DNA of 64,000 nucleotides from Paenibacillus rhizovicinus (GCF_010365285.1 NZ_CP048286.1:1350001-1414000); one strand, 5' to 3'; positions 25,982-35,533 are shown, numbered from the stretch's first letter. Notes: a model not told the origin generated them from the letters alone. A program made the numbers and translations.

Positions 25982-26872
25982 TTACCAGCGCTCCGTCATC
26001 GTGACCGGCTTGATCTCGCCGCCGCCGATTTCCATCCGGTCGATGCAGAGCACGCGGCTTCCGGGATCCGTATCTCCGATAATCCGGCGATGGTAGACGA
26101 TCAGCCATTCGTCGCTCTCCGGCAGATGCAAGTATCCATGATGGCCCGGGCCTTCCGCAATCGGCTCCTGGCGCTGAAGCACCGTGCCTTTCGGCTCGAA
26201 CGGACCGAGCGGACTGTCGCTGACGCCATAATCGACGCTGTATGTACCGTTTGTCCAGCCGCCTTTCGACCACATGAAATAGTACAAGCCGTCCTTCTTG
26301 ACCATGCACGGCCCTTCCACGTAGCCTGCCGGCGTAATGCTAATATGAACTTCTCCGTTCTCGAACGGCACGAAGCCCGTCATGTCTTCGTTCATCTTCG
26401 CGACGTTGCAATGGCTCCAGCCGCCGTAATACAAGTAAATCGTGCCGTCGTCATCCTTGAACAGATGCGCATCGATCGGCTGCGCGCCGTGAATGAAGCG
26501 ATCGATCAGCGGTTTGCCCAAGTAGCCGCGGAACGGGCCTTCCGGCTTGTCGGCGACAGCGATTTCCAAGCCGCCGGTCTCATCGTTATTCTGAATATCG
26601 TTGGACGCGAACACCAGGTAATACCGGCCTTTGCTCTCGATAATCGTCGGCGCCCACACGGCGCGCCAAATCCACGGGAAATCTTCCATCGCGATGATGC
26701 CTTCGTGCTTCTCCCATGTTGCGAGATCGGCAGAACTGAACGCTTCCAAATTCATTTGCTGCGTATATTCCGTAATGGAACGGGTCGCATAGATCCAGTA
26801 ACGGCCTTCGTACGTGCGCGCTTCCGGATCGGCGTAGTAGCCGGGTACGATCGGATTGACGATGCCTCTCAA
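25982..26872 (-). CDS. Glycoside hydrolase family 43 protein
   Basis: About 296 residues, a five-bladed beta-propeller arabinofuranosidase/xylosidase-type enzyme. NPIVPGYYADPE at the very N-terminus carries the catalytic-base aspartate, and VEGPCMVKK carries the general-acid glutamate. DAHLFKDDDGTIYLYYGG includes the middle aspartate. No signal peptide, so intracellular. I chose a TTG start at 26872 because GGGAGGA lies seven bases upstream and it gives the normal N-terminus. The ATG at 26890 has no such site. Confidence 0.9.
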   Translation of the reverse strand: MRGIVNPIVPGYYADPEARTYEGRYWIYATRSITEYTQQMNLEAFSSADLATWEKHEGIIAMEDFPWIWRAVWAPTIIESKGRYYLVFASNDIQNNDETGGLEIAVADKPEGPFRGYLGKPLIDRFIHGAQPIDAHLFKDDDGTIYLYYGGWSHCNVAKMNEDMTGFVPFENGEVHISITPAGYVEGPCMVKKDGLYYFMWSKGGWTNGTYSVDYGVSDSPLGPFEPKGTVLQRQEPIAEGPGHHGYLHLPESDEWLIVYHRRIIGDTDPGSRVLCIDRMEIGGGEIKPVTMTERW

Positions 26873-26971
26873 CTTGTATTCCTCCCACATCTAGATGAAA
26901 TCGGTGTCAACGTGATTATACGAACGTTGCCGATCGTTGTCCATCCCGGTTTCAATGCCGGAATGCTTGGA

Positions 26972-27973
26972 TTACCCAAGCGGCTGAAACAAGAACGGCT
27001 GCCCGTTCACATAGGCGCTTAATATCGCCTGCGCATAAGGCTGCTCTTCTATTAAGCCTTCCGTTTCCAGCTCATTCTCGGCATGGAAGCTGTACGCCTC
27101 AATGATCGACATGATGAAGAAGCATTCCAGCATCGGGACGGCATTGTCATTCATCCGTTTGACGCTCTCGTACCCTTCGATGAAGAGCGCTCTCTGGGGA
27201 GGGTACAGCCCCATGATCGACTGGGCGATGTCGTATAGATGATAGCCGAAGCCGCATCTGCCGAAATCGATCGCGAACGGTTCTTCTTCATGAAAAACGA
27301 TATTGCCAATGTGCAAATCTGCATGGATCATCCCGTAATGCTGCCTGTGCGGCACGAACGTGCTTAATTGATTCGCAACTTTAGCAGCAGCCATCGCATA
27401 GAGCTCCATCGCTTCATCCGAAATAAAAGACTCGCGATGCTTCTTCAGATGCTCCCAGTCCCGGTTAAAGCTTTCGCTCCCCCAAGCAGGACGCGCAAAG
27501 CCTTCGCCGGGACCGAAATCGGCGCTAGCCTCGTGAAGCTTGGCCATCAAGGAGCCCATGGTCCGAATTCGCGCTTCCGTAAGCTCCCCCTTGCCCATGC
27601 GCTCGCCTTCGATCCATCGCAATAAAGTCGTCTCGTATTGTTGGCCGTCGATAGTCGCAGCCTTGGTAATGAACGCGGCTTGTCGGTTCGGTACGGCTTC
27701 AGGCACGGTTAGCCCTTTACGCCCCAGAGCCGCCAGCCATTCCAACTCGGACAAGGTTTCGCCGCTTGCTTTGTTCGACGGGTGGATGCGGAGCAAAAAC
27801 TTGCCGCCCTCGCTGCTTTCGACGCGGAAGGTGACATGCTCGGAAACTTGGATGAAGTGAATGGCAGTCCAATCCACCTCGTATTGCCGCAAAGCGTTAA
27901 GCGCCGCTTGTTTGGTTTGTTTCAGCGTCAATTGCCGGTTGCGATCCGTATCCATCAGAAATCCGCTGTTCAT
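26972..27973 (-). CDS. Phosphotransferase (APH/SrkA-like kinase fold)
   Basis: A 333-residue aminoglycoside-phosphotransferase-fold kinase. The catalytic loop is MIHADLHIGNIVF and the metal-binding motif is AIDFGRCGFG. Such proteins phosphorylate small molecules, homoserine-like compounds or, as in SrkA, proteins. AGGAGAT supports the ATG at 27973. The next gene, a P-loop kinase, ends 33 bp upstream, so the pair may be co-transcribed. Substrate unknown. Confidence 0.85.
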   Translation of the reverse strand: MNSGFLMDTDRNRQLTLKQTKQAALNALRQYEVDWTAIHFIQVSEHVTFRVESSEGGKFLLRIHPSNKASGETLSELEWLAALGRKGLTVPEAVPNRQAAFITKAATIDGQQYETTLLRWIEGERMGKGELTEARIRTMGSLMAKLHEASADFGPGEGFARPAWGSESFNRDWEHLKKHRESFISDEAMELYAMAAAKVANQLSTFVPHRQHYGMIHADLHIGNIVFHEEEPFAIDFGRCGFGYHLYDIAQSIMGLYPPQRALFIEGYESVKRMNDNAVPMLECFFIMSIIEAYSFHAENELETEGLIEEQPYAQAILSAYVNGQPFLFQPLG

Positions 27974-28005
27974 CGCACATCTCCTATTAATCGTACTCTT
28001 GCCTA

Positions 28006-28539
28006 TTATTGAAGTCCGCTAGCCGACCCCGTATCGCTTGCACGCTTCATGCCTAGCTGCGCACGCAGCGTCATCAAGCTCTCCTCCACCGTTTGATGCG
28101 CCGTGTCGATCACGATGCGATCGCGGTCCCAAACCTCGTAATATCTGTTCTTAACGTCATCCCATGTGGGGAGAGCAAGGCCGGAAATATCCGTTACGCG
28201 CGTCGTGACGCGATGTCTGTGTTCATGCTCGTCGGAGCAGATGACTTCGATTTCGACAAAAGGAACCTCGAGAGATTCCGCCACGCCGCGCCAATCTTGG
28301 CGCGTGATCTGAATGGGATTGACCGTATCCGCGATCACGTCTAGGCCTATTCGGAGATTCTGCCTCGCAAGCTCGTAACAGACGATATAGCCCTCCGGCC
28401 CTTCAAGCTTGCTCCCGGTAACCCGCATCGCTTGTTCCACGACGTCAACCCGAAGGTACGTCGCCCGAAGCTCCCGCGCCAAAGCTGCCGACAACGTAGA
28501 CTTACCGGTGCCAGGCAAACCGCCAAAGATGTACAACAT
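28006..28539 (-). CDS. P-loop ATPase/kinase, zeta-toxin or APS-kinase-like
   Basis: A 177-residue single-domain P-loop protein. Walker A is GLPGTGKST (residues 7-15). RVDVVEQAM and VIADTVNPI give the lid and Walker B-like parts. This group phosphorylates small molecules, and some members are linked to detoxification. AAAGGAGA precedes the ATG. The specific substrate is not known. Confidence 0.8.
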   Translation of the reverse strand: MLYIFGGLPGTGKSTLSAALARELRATYLRVDVVEQAMRVTGSKLEGPEGYIVCYELARQNLRIGLDVIADTVNPIQITRQDWRGVAESLEVPFVEIEVICSDEHEHRHRVTTRVTDISGLALPTWDDVKNRYYEVWDRDRIVIDTAHQTVEESLMTLRAQLGMKRASDTGSASGLQ

Positions 28540-28659
28540 CGCGCAATTCTCCTTTCGGCTGACATTCTTTCCACTATTAAACTGATCATAGCATCCATTT
28601 CAATTCGTGAAAATTCGATTTTTACTATTTTATCTGTCGCGCCCCCTTAAACGCGCTAA

Positions 28660-28698
28660 AACGCAAATAACCGTCCCCCGACATAGCCGGGGAACGGT
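28660..28698 (-). terminator. Terminator of the fucI/GH116 operon
   Basis: On the minus strand ACCGTTCCCCGG pairs with the CGGGGGACGGT segment across a short loop, then TTATTTGCGTTTT. It is just after the GH116 stop. Confidence 0.82.
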
Positions 28699-28715
28699 CG
28701 CTGATCTTCCTTCGA

Positions 28716-31175
28716 TTACAATTGGATCGTCGTACCGCATGCATGCACTTGAACGCCGCTCATATCGCCGCCGAGCACGTCGACGCTCGGAACCAGCTTG
28801 CCGCTGGACGGGTCTTTGACCTGCTTGTAGACGCCCCAGCCACGGCCCGTGCTCCAGAAGGTCGTATAATCTTCGTCCTCCATGGCCGGTTTGAACGACA
28901 TCGTGCCTGCTGCCATGTCGAACTCGAAGCCGGCGAACGCGATCAACAGTCCCCAGCTCGACATCGAGCGGGCATAGTGATGGCCGCATTCCACTTCGTT
29001 CCACGGACTGCGCCGGTAGCCGTCCTGACGTTCGCGAACCGCCTTCACGATCGTCAGCCCCTCATCGATGAAGCCTTCGTAGATCAGGTTCGTCGCCACT
29101 TGATACTCGATGCCTGTCCATACCTCGTCGGAGTAAACGAACGGCAGCTTCGGCCGTCCGCCGTTCGGCCAGGAACAGAGCACGAGCCCCTGCTCGTCAT
29201 GAAGCGCATATACGCGCTGGCAGTTCACGTGATCCTTGAAATCCGCTTTGAAATTATGCCGGAAAACCGCATGGACGGCGCTCTTGAGCCGATCCTCTTC
29301 CATCAGATGGCCGAGGCCGTATAGATGCGCCAGCTGCTGGCCGAGCAGCTGATCGGACAGGCAGCCGAGCCCGTGCTGGTACTTATGCGCGTTGACGTCG
29401 TCCAGCACCTGAACGAAATATTCGCCGTTCCACGTCAGCTCGCTCAGCCGCTTGGCACTAACTGCCGCGGTCGTACTGTAACGGTCGGCCGCTTCGTCGT
29501 CGGCCAAGAAGCGTGCCATCGCTTCCGCGGCTTTCAGGGCGCCGAGCAGCATAATGCCGGTCAGCGGGTTCGGGCCGTGGAACTCGATGTCGTACGTATT
29601 ATGCTGTACGCCTTCCATCACGCCGTCGCCGTCATGATCCCAGTGGGCGAGCGCGAAATCAAGCGCCCGCTTCACGTTCGGCCACAGCTCCCGCAGGAAA
29701 TCGCCGTCGCCGGACAGCTTCCATTCGCGAAGCACGCGCATGACCGCGCCAAGCTGGCCGTCCGCGGCGGGATGGCTGGATTTACCGCCCCACGGTCCAC
29801 CGCAGCCGAACATGCTGAATGCGCGAAAATTCATTTTACCGGAATCTTCGACTTCCTCCATAAACTCGACCCGGCGCATCGTCCGCTCAAGCGATGGATA
29901 CAAGAACGCGAGCGTCTGCTCGTAGTTCCACACATGCGTGCAGTTGCCGTCGCAAGAACCGCCGTCGTCGAATGTCCCTTCGAAGCCGAGGAACTTGCCG
30001 TTCTCGAGCCAGAAGCAGGTCGAGCTGCGCAGCACCGGCATATTGCCGGCCAAGGCGTCGATCACGTAACCCGGCAAAGTCGTGCCGAACAGCGCATCCC
30101 GGAACGCTTCCGTCCGCGTCCGCAGTCCATCCAGATTGTTCAGCAGGTACGCGCCGGCCTCCCAGGCGCTCGAGAACCGCGTCGCATAATGGTTGCGGAT
30201 CGTTTCACGGCCCGGGGTCTTATCCCGGTTATGCTCGTTCCAGCCGTTAATGCGGTTCGGGAAGTACCAGGACAGCACGAATCGGAAGGTCTTGGTCTCG
30301 CCAGGCTGAAGCGTCTCGATGACGCCGAGCGAGCCCGTGTCCGTCTTATGCTCCTCCGAAGGCGTCTCGTACCCGAGATCCGTCAGCCGGCCGTCTTCCG
30401 TGAAGTCGTCCCAGAACTCCTGCAGAAAATCGTACCACGCGCCGCGCAGCCACGCCCGCTTAACCGTCAGATGCGTGTTGGTCGTCTGCAGCGCCAAATT
30501 GCCGTAGTTCAGATCGCCGGGCGCCCATTTCTCGGAAGTCAGATCAAGGCCGGATACGTCCGCATCCTGCCGGAATGCATTCACGTTCTGCCCGCAAGGC
30601 ATGTTCCAGTCCAAATTGCTGAACTTGTCGTAGGTCAATCCGCCGACGGGATTGATCATCGAGCCCGCAATGACGACTTCGGCCGGAAGATCGCTGACGT
30701 TCGTGACGCGATAGGTCAGCGAAGCCGCCGGAATGCCGGAATTCTCGGGATCGAGCGGAATCATCGGCGTGAACGCCTCAAGCTCTACGTTGACCGGCAG
30801 CTCGCTGTCCCGGAACGCGATACGCGCCATCGGATAAGTGCCGATCAGCTCGGATTCGTCCAGGCGCGGCAGTCCGGCTCCCGTAAGCGGATGGTAGCCG
30901 TGCGAGAGCGCATGCGGCGGAAGCAGCTTCGACTCCAGCACTTTGGCTACCGGCTTCCGTCCCTCTTGCTCGACGCGAATGGCAAAAAACGTATTCGGCA
31001 TGAACGTGTTCTTCGCCGGCAGGTTGAAAATCTCCCAGTCCTTCAATTCGCCGCGGCTGCCGAGCGAGATATTGCCCGTGCCGATGCCGCCGAGCGGGAA
31101 GAGCGCCTCCTTGGCTTCGCCAGGGTAGGTGCGCTGTCCGTTGCCGGTATATAGCCGTTCCTTCGTTTCGATCAT
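28716..31175 (-). CDS. Glycoside hydrolase family 116 protein (GBA2-like beta-glucosidase)
   Basis: About 819 residues. A beta-sandwich N-terminal domain (PLGGIGTGNISLGSRGEL is the family's opening motif) precedes an (alpha/alpha)6 catalytic domain. GVMEGVQHNTYDIEFHGPN resembles the GH116 active-site segment with its Asp/Glu residues. No signal peptide. The real start is the ATG at 31175, 51 bp after fucI. Its ribosome binding site is weak (GGTG), which fits translation coupled to fucI. The frame upstream of it only overlaps fucI. It would release sugars from beta-glycosides or glycolipids. Confidence 0.86.
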   Translation of the reverse strand: MIETKERLYTGNGQRTYPGEAKEALFPLGGIGTGNISLGSRGELKDWEIFNLPAKNTFMPNTFFAIRVEQEGRKPVAKVLESKLLPPHALSHGYHPLTGAGLPRLDESELIGTYPMARIAFRDSELPVNVELEAFTPMIPLDPENSGIPAASLTYRVTNVSDLPAEVVIAGSMINPVGGLTYDKFSNLDWNMPCGQNVNAFRQDADVSGLDLTSEKWAPGDLNYGNLALQTTNTHLTVKRAWLRGAWYDFLQEFWDDFTEDGRLTDLGYETPSEEHKTDTGSLGVIETLQPGETKTFRFVLSWYFPNRINGWNEHNRDKTPGRETIRNHYATRFSSAWEAGAYLLNNLDGLRTRTEAFRDALFGTTLPGYVIDALAGNMPVLRSSTCFWLENGKFLGFEGTFDDGGSCDGNCTHVWNYEQTLAFLYPSLERTMRRVEFMEEVEDSGKMNFRAFSMFGCGGPWGGKSSHPAADGQLGAVMRVLREWKLSGDGDFLRELWPNVKRALDFALAHWDHDGDGVMEGVQHNTYDIEFHGPNPLTGIMLLGALKAAEAMARFLADDEAADRYSTTAAVSAKRLSELTWNGEYFVQVLDDVNAHKYQHGLGCLSDQLLGQQLAHLYGLGHLMEEDRLKSAVHAVFRHNFKADFKDHVNCQRVYALHDEQGLVLCSWPNGGRPKLPFVYSDEVWTGIEYQVATNLIYEGFIDEGLTIVKAVRERQDGYRRSPWNEVECGHHYARSMSSWGLLIAFAGFEFDMAAGTMSFKPAMEDEDYTTFWSTGRGWGVYKQVKDPSSGKLVPSVDVLGGDMSGVQVHACGTTIQL

Positions 31176-31225
31176 GTGAGCACCATCGCTTTCCGCGTTA
31201 TCGTTGTTTGCACGTCCGCCCGCTG

Positions 31226-33016
31226 TTAGCGGTACAGAGGTCCCAGCGTTTGGCATGCCCGGAAGTCTGCGCCGACCGGATCCATGCCGCCGAATGCGCT
31301 CCACATGCTTGGACGGAACACGCGGTCGTCCGAAACATTGTGCATGCTGACCGGAATGCGCAGCATCGCCGCAAGCGTGATCAGATCGCCGCCGATGTGG
31401 CCGTAGCTGACGGCCGCGTGGTTGGAGCCCCAGTTGTTCATGACCGTGTATACATCCTTGAACAAGCCTTCGCCCGTCAGATTCGGCACGAACCAAGTCG
31501 TCGGCCAAGTCGGGTTGCTGCGCTGATCAAGCTTGTCGTGCACGTCGTCCGGCAGTTCGACCGTGTAGCCTTCGGCCAATTGCAGAACCGGTCCGAGACC
31601 CGCGACCAAGTTGATGCGCGCCATCGTAACCGGCATGCCGCTGCGCGTCGTGAAGTCCGTCGAGAAGCCGCCGCCGCGGAAGAAGTCGACCGCCGGGCTC
31701 CATTTCGTCGCTCCCAGGCAATCGCTCACTTCCTGCTCTGTAATATCCCAGAACGGTTTCATTGCCGGCTGGCCGTCGATCGTCTGGCGGCCCGTTCCGT
31801 CTAGCGCCGCCGGACCGGAGTTAATGAGATGGATAATGCCGTTCGCCGCGCGGCCTTCCAATTGATGGCCCGTTACGCGTTTCACCGCATCCGGGCTCCA
31901 GTACGTGCGCACGTCCGCGAAAATTTGCGCGGCATTCGTAAGCAGATGACCGAAGAGCATCGTGATGCCGTTCAGCGTATCGTTCTCCGTTGCCAGCATG
32001 AACGGCTCGCGGATGCCGTTCCAATCGAACGAAGACGTCAGGATCGCTTCCATGAAGTCGCCGTTCGGGAAGTAGTCCGTCCATGCGCGCTGACCTTGGA
32101 AGCCGGCGGCGATCGCATTATGGCCGAGCGCTTCTTCGCCGTAGCCGATCTCGTCCAATTTCGGGTTGCCGATCATCAGATCGCGGGCGATGAGCGTCAT
32201 TTTCACAACGGTTTCCCAATCGCCCGCTTTCTGCTCTTCCGTGCGCTGCAGATGCTCCGGATTGACTTCCGCGCCTTCGTTGCAGTTGGCTTTGACCCAT
32301 GCGAGAGCGGTTTCATATTCCGTCTGATCGTAGATGCCAAGGCCCATGCGGCGCACGAACTCCGTCATGTCCACGTACTCGTTGCGAATGCCGAGGAAAC
32401 GCTGGAAGAAGGTCTCGTCGACGATACAGCCCGCTATCCCCATGGACACCGAGCCCATCGACAGATACGATTTGCCCTGCATCGCAGCTACCGCAAGACC
32501 CGCTTTGGCGAATTGCAGCAGCTTCTCCTGCACGTCCGGCGTGATCGTCGTGTCGCCGATGTCCTGCACGTCGCGGCCGTAGATGGAGAACGCGGGAAGC
32601 CCCTTCTGATTATGCGCGCCAAGCACGGCGGCCAGATATACGGCGCCCGGACGCTCCGTGCCGTTAAAGCCCCAAATCGCTTTCGGTCTCGTCGGATGCG
32701 TATCCATCGTCTCGGTCGGGTAGCACCAGGAAGGCGTTACCGAGATCGTCAGGCCGACGCCGGCACGCGCGAATTTCTCCTCCGCTCTCGCGGCTTCCGC
32801 CACGCCGCCGATGCAAGTATCTGCAATTACGCATTCCACCGGCAAGCCGTTGCTGTGTTTCAAGTTTTCCGACAAGAACGCGGCCGCATTGCGCGCCATC
32901 TCCATCGTTACGTCTTCGAGCGATTCGCGAATGCCTCCGCGGCGGCCGTCGATAATAGGCCGGATGCCGATCGTAGGCAAGCTGCCCTGCAGTCTGTTGC
33001 CGATATGCGTATTCAT
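31226..33016 (-). CDS. fucI: L-fucose isomerase
   Basis: A 596-residue protein aligning along its whole length with E. coli FucI (591 residues). Shared blocks include [50 protein letters not shown] and STWPTTWF. The Mn-ligand residues are E344 (ATEND), D368 (FADVRTYW) and H533 (NWGSNHA). It converts L-fucose to L-fuculose in the cytoplasm; D-arabinose is a common alternative substrate. AGAGGAA precedes the ATG. The fuculokinase and aldolase genes are not in the window. Confidence 0.96.
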   Translation of the reverse strand: MNTHIGNRLQGSLPTIGIRPIIDGRRGGIRESLEDVTMEMARNAAAFLSENLKHSNGLPVECVIADTCIGGVAEAARAEEKFARAGVGLTISVTPSWCYPTETMDTHPTRPKAIWGFNGTERPGAVYLAAVLGAHNQKGLPAFSIYGRDVQDIGDTTITPDVQEKLLQFAKAGLAVAAMQGKSYLSMGSVSMGIAGCIVDETFFQRFLGIRNEYVDMTEFVRRMGLGIYDQTEYETALAWVKANCNEGAEVNPEHLQRTEEQKAGDWETVVKMTLIARDLMIGNPKLDEIGYGEEALGHNAIAAGFQGQRAWTDYFPNGDFMEAILTSSFDWNGIREPFMLATENDTLNGITMLFGHLLTNAAQIFADVRTYWSPDAVKRVTGHQLEGRAANGIIHLINSGPAALDGTGRQTIDGQPAMKPFWDITEQEVSDCLGATKWSPAVDFFRGGGFSTDFTTRSGMPVTMARINLVAGLGPVLQLAEGYTVELPDDVHDKLDQRSNPTWPTTWFVPNLTGEGLFKDVYTVMNNWGSNHAAVSYGHIGGDLITLAAMLRIPVSMHNVSDDRVFRPSMWSAFGGMDPVGADFRACQTLGPLYR

Positions 33017-33054
33017 GGGTAGGTTCCTCTTTCTTCACGTGGATTTGTTGGAAT

Positions 33055-34080
33055 TCAGGAATGAATGCGTTTGACTTCATGATGAAAAATCTTGCTGGAA
33101 GGCGAATGCGCCTCGTTCTCGCCCCGAATGAGACGCAGCAGCAGGTCGCCGGCCTGGAGGCCCATCTCGTAAGGATCCTGGTCCACGTAGTACAGACCGG
33201 GCTCCTTCAATAGACGGCCTGCTTCCACTTCGCCGAAAGAAGCGACAGCCATATCGCCGGGAATGCGCAGTCCGCTTCCTACCAGCTCCAGCAGCACGCC
33301 GAGGCTCATCTGGTTGTTCAGCGAGACGATCGCCGTCGGCTTCTCTTCCTCGTTCAGAAACTGCCGGACGGCCCGAATGCCGCCTTCCGCGGAGAAATCC
33401 CCGCTGTAGAGCAGCAGCCGATCCTCGACGCCGCGCTCCTTCATCGCGCGAAGCACGCCTTCCAAGCGCTCGCGTCCCGTGCTGACTCTCGTCGGACCGT
33501 TCACCGCGCCGATACGGACATGACCGTCGTCCAACAGCGCTTTGGTCAATTCATAGGCGCTTTGGACGTTATCCTCCGCGACCAGATCAAGCGCCGGCAG
33601 ACCGGTCTCGTTCGTGCCGGCTTCTTCTTCAAGCCGCCTGTCGATCAGCACCATCCGCTGGCCGTTGTCCCGCAGGCTGTTGATGTTCGCCACGTTGCCG
33701 CCGGACGTGGCAAGCACGATGGCATCGACGCGTTTCTCGTGGAGCAGCTGCAGCAGCCTTGCTTCCTTCTCCGGTGCCTCGTCGGAGCTGCAGAACATCA
33801 ATTGAAAGCCTTCCGGGCCTACCACGTCCTCGATGCCTCTGGAAATGCCCATGAAGTACGGGTTGGATATGTCCGGAACGATGACGCCGATCATGAACGT
33901 CTTGTCCTGCTTCAAACTTCTTGCGATGGCGCTCGGTTGATAATTGAGCTTGGCGATGGCGCCGAATACGCGTTCCTTGACTTCAGCGCTGACGTAGCCG
34001 CTGTCGTTGAGCACGCGCGAGACAGTAGCCGTCGACACTTCGGCTTCTGCCGCGACTTGCTTGATCGTTGCTTTGGACAA
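33055..34080 (-). CDS. LacI-family transcriptional regulator of the fucose operon
   Basis: A 341-residue LacI/GalR repressor. The HTH (IKQVAAEAEVSTATVSRVLNDSG, in the first 26 residues, split by the turn) leads into the hinge and the sugar sensor domain (IGVIVPDISNPYFMGISRGIE). A TTG start is used, with GAGGTGA seven bases upstream. The stop is 38 bp from fucI, so repressor, fucI and GH116 probably form one operon. Two tandem operators precede it, which implies autoregulation. Confidence 0.94.
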   Translation of the reverse strand: MSKATIKQVAAEAEVSTATVSRVLNDSGYVSAEVKERVFGAIAKLNYQPSAIARSLKQDKTFMIGVIVPDISNPYFMGISRGIEDVVGPEGFQLMFCSSDEAPEKEARLLQLLHEKRVDAIVLATSGGNVANINSLRDNGQRMVLIDRRLEEEAGTNETGLPALDLVAEDNVQSAYELTKALLDDGHVRIGAVNGPTRVSTGRERLEGVLRAMKERGVEDRLLLYSGDFSAEGGIRAVRQFLNEEEKPTAIVSLNNQMSLGVLLELVGSGLRIPGDMAVASFGEVEAGRLLKEPGLYYVDQDPYEMGLQAGDLLLRLIRGENEAHSPSSKIFHHEVKRIHS

Positions 34081-34115
34081 TCTTTATTCACCTCGAAAAG
34101 GGTTGCAATCGTTCA

Positions 34116-34141
34116 TGTAATCGATTACGTAAACGATTACA
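34116..34141 (-). promoter_or_regulatory. Two tandem cre/LacI-type operators
   Basis: TGTAATCGATTACG (34116-34129) and CGTAAACGATTACA (34128-34141) each match the cre consensus TGWAANCGNTNWCA at 13 of 14 positions. The 12-bp core GTAATCGATTAC is a perfect palindrome. They lie 36-61 bp upstream of the lacI start. Confidence 0.75.
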
Positions 34142-34191
34142 CAATGAGAGTACTGCGATTCCCATTCACTGTCAATAGCGAATTATCGCGA

Positions 34192-34239
34192 AAACGAACA
34201 AGAGCCTCGTCCCGAAACGAATCCGGACAAGGCTCTTGT
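34192..34239 (-). terminator. Terminator of the small membrane protein gene
   Basis: ACAAGAGCC pairs with GGCTCTTGT, with additional inner GTCC/GGAC pairing; on the minus strand it continues into TTCGTTTTCG. It overlaps the region just upstream of the lacI operators. Confidence 0.72.
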
Positions 34240-34253
34240 GCATAGAGACATGA

Positions 34254-34565
34254 TTAAGCGACGAATACATAGATCAGAAGCGCGAACAGCGGCACGATCC
34301 AGAGCAGCGGGATGCCATTCCAGAGCAGCGCCGAGCGGTGTCTCCGGCGAGCGAACAGAACCCACGCGGTAACCGCCGAAGCGGCCATCGCCAGCGGATA
34401 AATCAGGATATAAATGAATATCAGCCATGTCATCATGTCGTATTGGGCCTGCGGGCTGTCGAAACCCATCACGGACATGCCCAGCACGAACAGCCATGCG
34501 ACTACGGATATCACATATATGATTTGCGAAACGATCAATGTAACGAGAACTGTTTTGCGATTCAT
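34254..34565 (-). CDS. Small multi-pass membrane protein
   Basis: About 103 residues with three hydrophobic segments (near 4-27, 43-70 and 83-103) and a basic loop ARRRHRS between the last two. GGAGAT seven bases upstream supports the ATG at 34565; a start five codons earlier lacks spacing. I do not recognise a family. It stands alone, divergent from the riboswitch-controlled gene. Confidence 0.72.
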   Translation of the reverse strand: MNRKTVLVTLIVSQIIYVISVVAWLFVLGMSVMGFDSPQAQYDMMTWLIFIYILIYPLAMAASAVTAWVLFARRRHRSALLWNGIPLLWIVPLFALLIYVFVA

Positions 34566-34660
34566 GCGGTAAATCTCCATCTCTCTTGACGTGATGTGCA
34601 CAAGTATAGCAGAAAATGATGCTCTTTAAACATGCCTCTGTCGTACAATTGCCATCTCCC

Positions 34661-34690
34661 TTGACAGACAGCGTACTTTTATAGCATAAT
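34661..34690 (+). promoter_or_regulatory. Sigma-A promoter of the SAM-I riboswitch transcript
   Basis: TTGACA (34661-34666), 18-bp spacer, CATAAT (34685-34690). The start site would lie about 15-20 nt before the riboswitch aptamer. Confidence 0.82.
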
Positions 34691-34712
34691 GATGAAAATT
34701 TCATATGTTTAT

Positions 34713-34900
34713 TCTTATCAAGAGTAGGTGGAGGGACAAGCCCGATGATACCCGGCAACCGACAAACCTTTGTGTCACAGAGGAATGCACGGTGCTAATT
34801 CTTGCGGAACGCTTTGCGAAGCGAATCTGGGAGATAAGAGCGAGGATAGTTATCCATACATACCTATGACCTTCTCTGATTCCGGAGAGGGTCTTTTTTG
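34713..34900 (+). ncRNA. SAM-I (S-box) riboswitch with intrinsic terminator
   Basis: The S-box core is present: CTTATCAAGAG (P1 start), GGTGGAGGGAC, CCCGATGATACCCGGCAACC and, at 34829-34839, GGGAGATAAGAG closing P1. The expression platform is a GACCTTCTCTGATTCCGGAGAGGGTC terminator (34868-34893) followed by TTTTTT. In this class, S-adenosylmethionine binding favours the terminator and turns the gene off, so expression rises when methionine is short. Confidence 0.93.
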
Positions 34901-34940
34901 TTTTCTGCCATAACTCAACTTGACTATAGGAGGAATTAGG

Positions 34941-35480
34941 ATGCTGAACACGATTGCCGACCGTTCGTTGATCGATGAATCCGCCGGGTATCGCCGCGAC
35001 ACGCTTCCCGGGCTTATAGAATGGCTCCGTTTCAAAAATTCGGTGGTTGGCTCATCGTTTGCCCTTTTGCAGCAAGATACGATTACCCGCATCGAATGTT
35101 TTCGCTTCGACCGCGAATGGACCGAGAAGCTGCATCCGGGCCGCGGCAACGATTATTGCTGCGGACTGCTTGCGATCACCGCCCATACGGGTGCAGTCGG
35201 AGCAGCGGAATTTGCGATTCCTTGCAAGCAGCTTAGCGGCGACTTGGTGATGTGGACGGCCCCTCTTCAACGCATGAAAGGCCGGACATTACCGGAAGGC
35301 CTCGACTATGTTCAGCAGAAGCAGGCGGCGTGGGGAGCCTTGAGATCCGAGCTCGTGAAGTCCGCGCTCCTGAACGCGAATAGACATGTCGAGCGGGCGG
35401 CTGCCAGCCATGAGGAGCGGCAATATCGCTGGGATCCCTCCTGCTTGCATCGTTATACGCAATCGTATGTTTCTTTCTGA
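34941..35480 (+). CDS. Unrecognised protein under SAM-I riboswitch control
   Basis: A 179-residue soluble protein that I cannot assign. AGGAGGA six bases upstream supports the ATG. Two cysteines (CC in DYCCGLLAI) and the segment TGAVGAAEFAIP stand out; the latter loosely recalls the N-terminal cap of enolase-superfamily enzymes, but no barrel follows. The C-terminal 40 residues are charged and helical. The riboswitch places it in methionine, cysteine or SAM metabolism or transport. It is followed by its own terminator, so it is a single-gene regulon member. Confidence 0.75.
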   Translation: MLNTIADRSLIDESAGYRRDTLPGLIEWLRFKNSVVGSSFALLQQDTITRIECFRFDREWTEKLHPGRGNDYCCGLLAITAHTGAVGAAEFAIPCKQLSGDLVMWTAPLQRMKGRTLPEGLDYVQQKQAAWGALRSELVKSALLNANRHVERAAASHEERQYRWDPSCLHRYTQSYVSF

Positions 35481-35533
35481 GTGCATATCCCCCTTAAGCC
35501 TCCGGCAGTCGGCGGCACCGAATAACGAATAAG

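Noticed and set aside
25688..27022. 444-codon plus-strand open frame
   Set aside because: Most of it is antisense to the GH43 gene; the rest is the noncoding region. No ribosome binding site.
31176..31508. N-terminal extension of the GH116 gene
   Set aside because: The 111 upstream codons lie inside fucI in another frame; the family motif starts right after the ATG at 31175.
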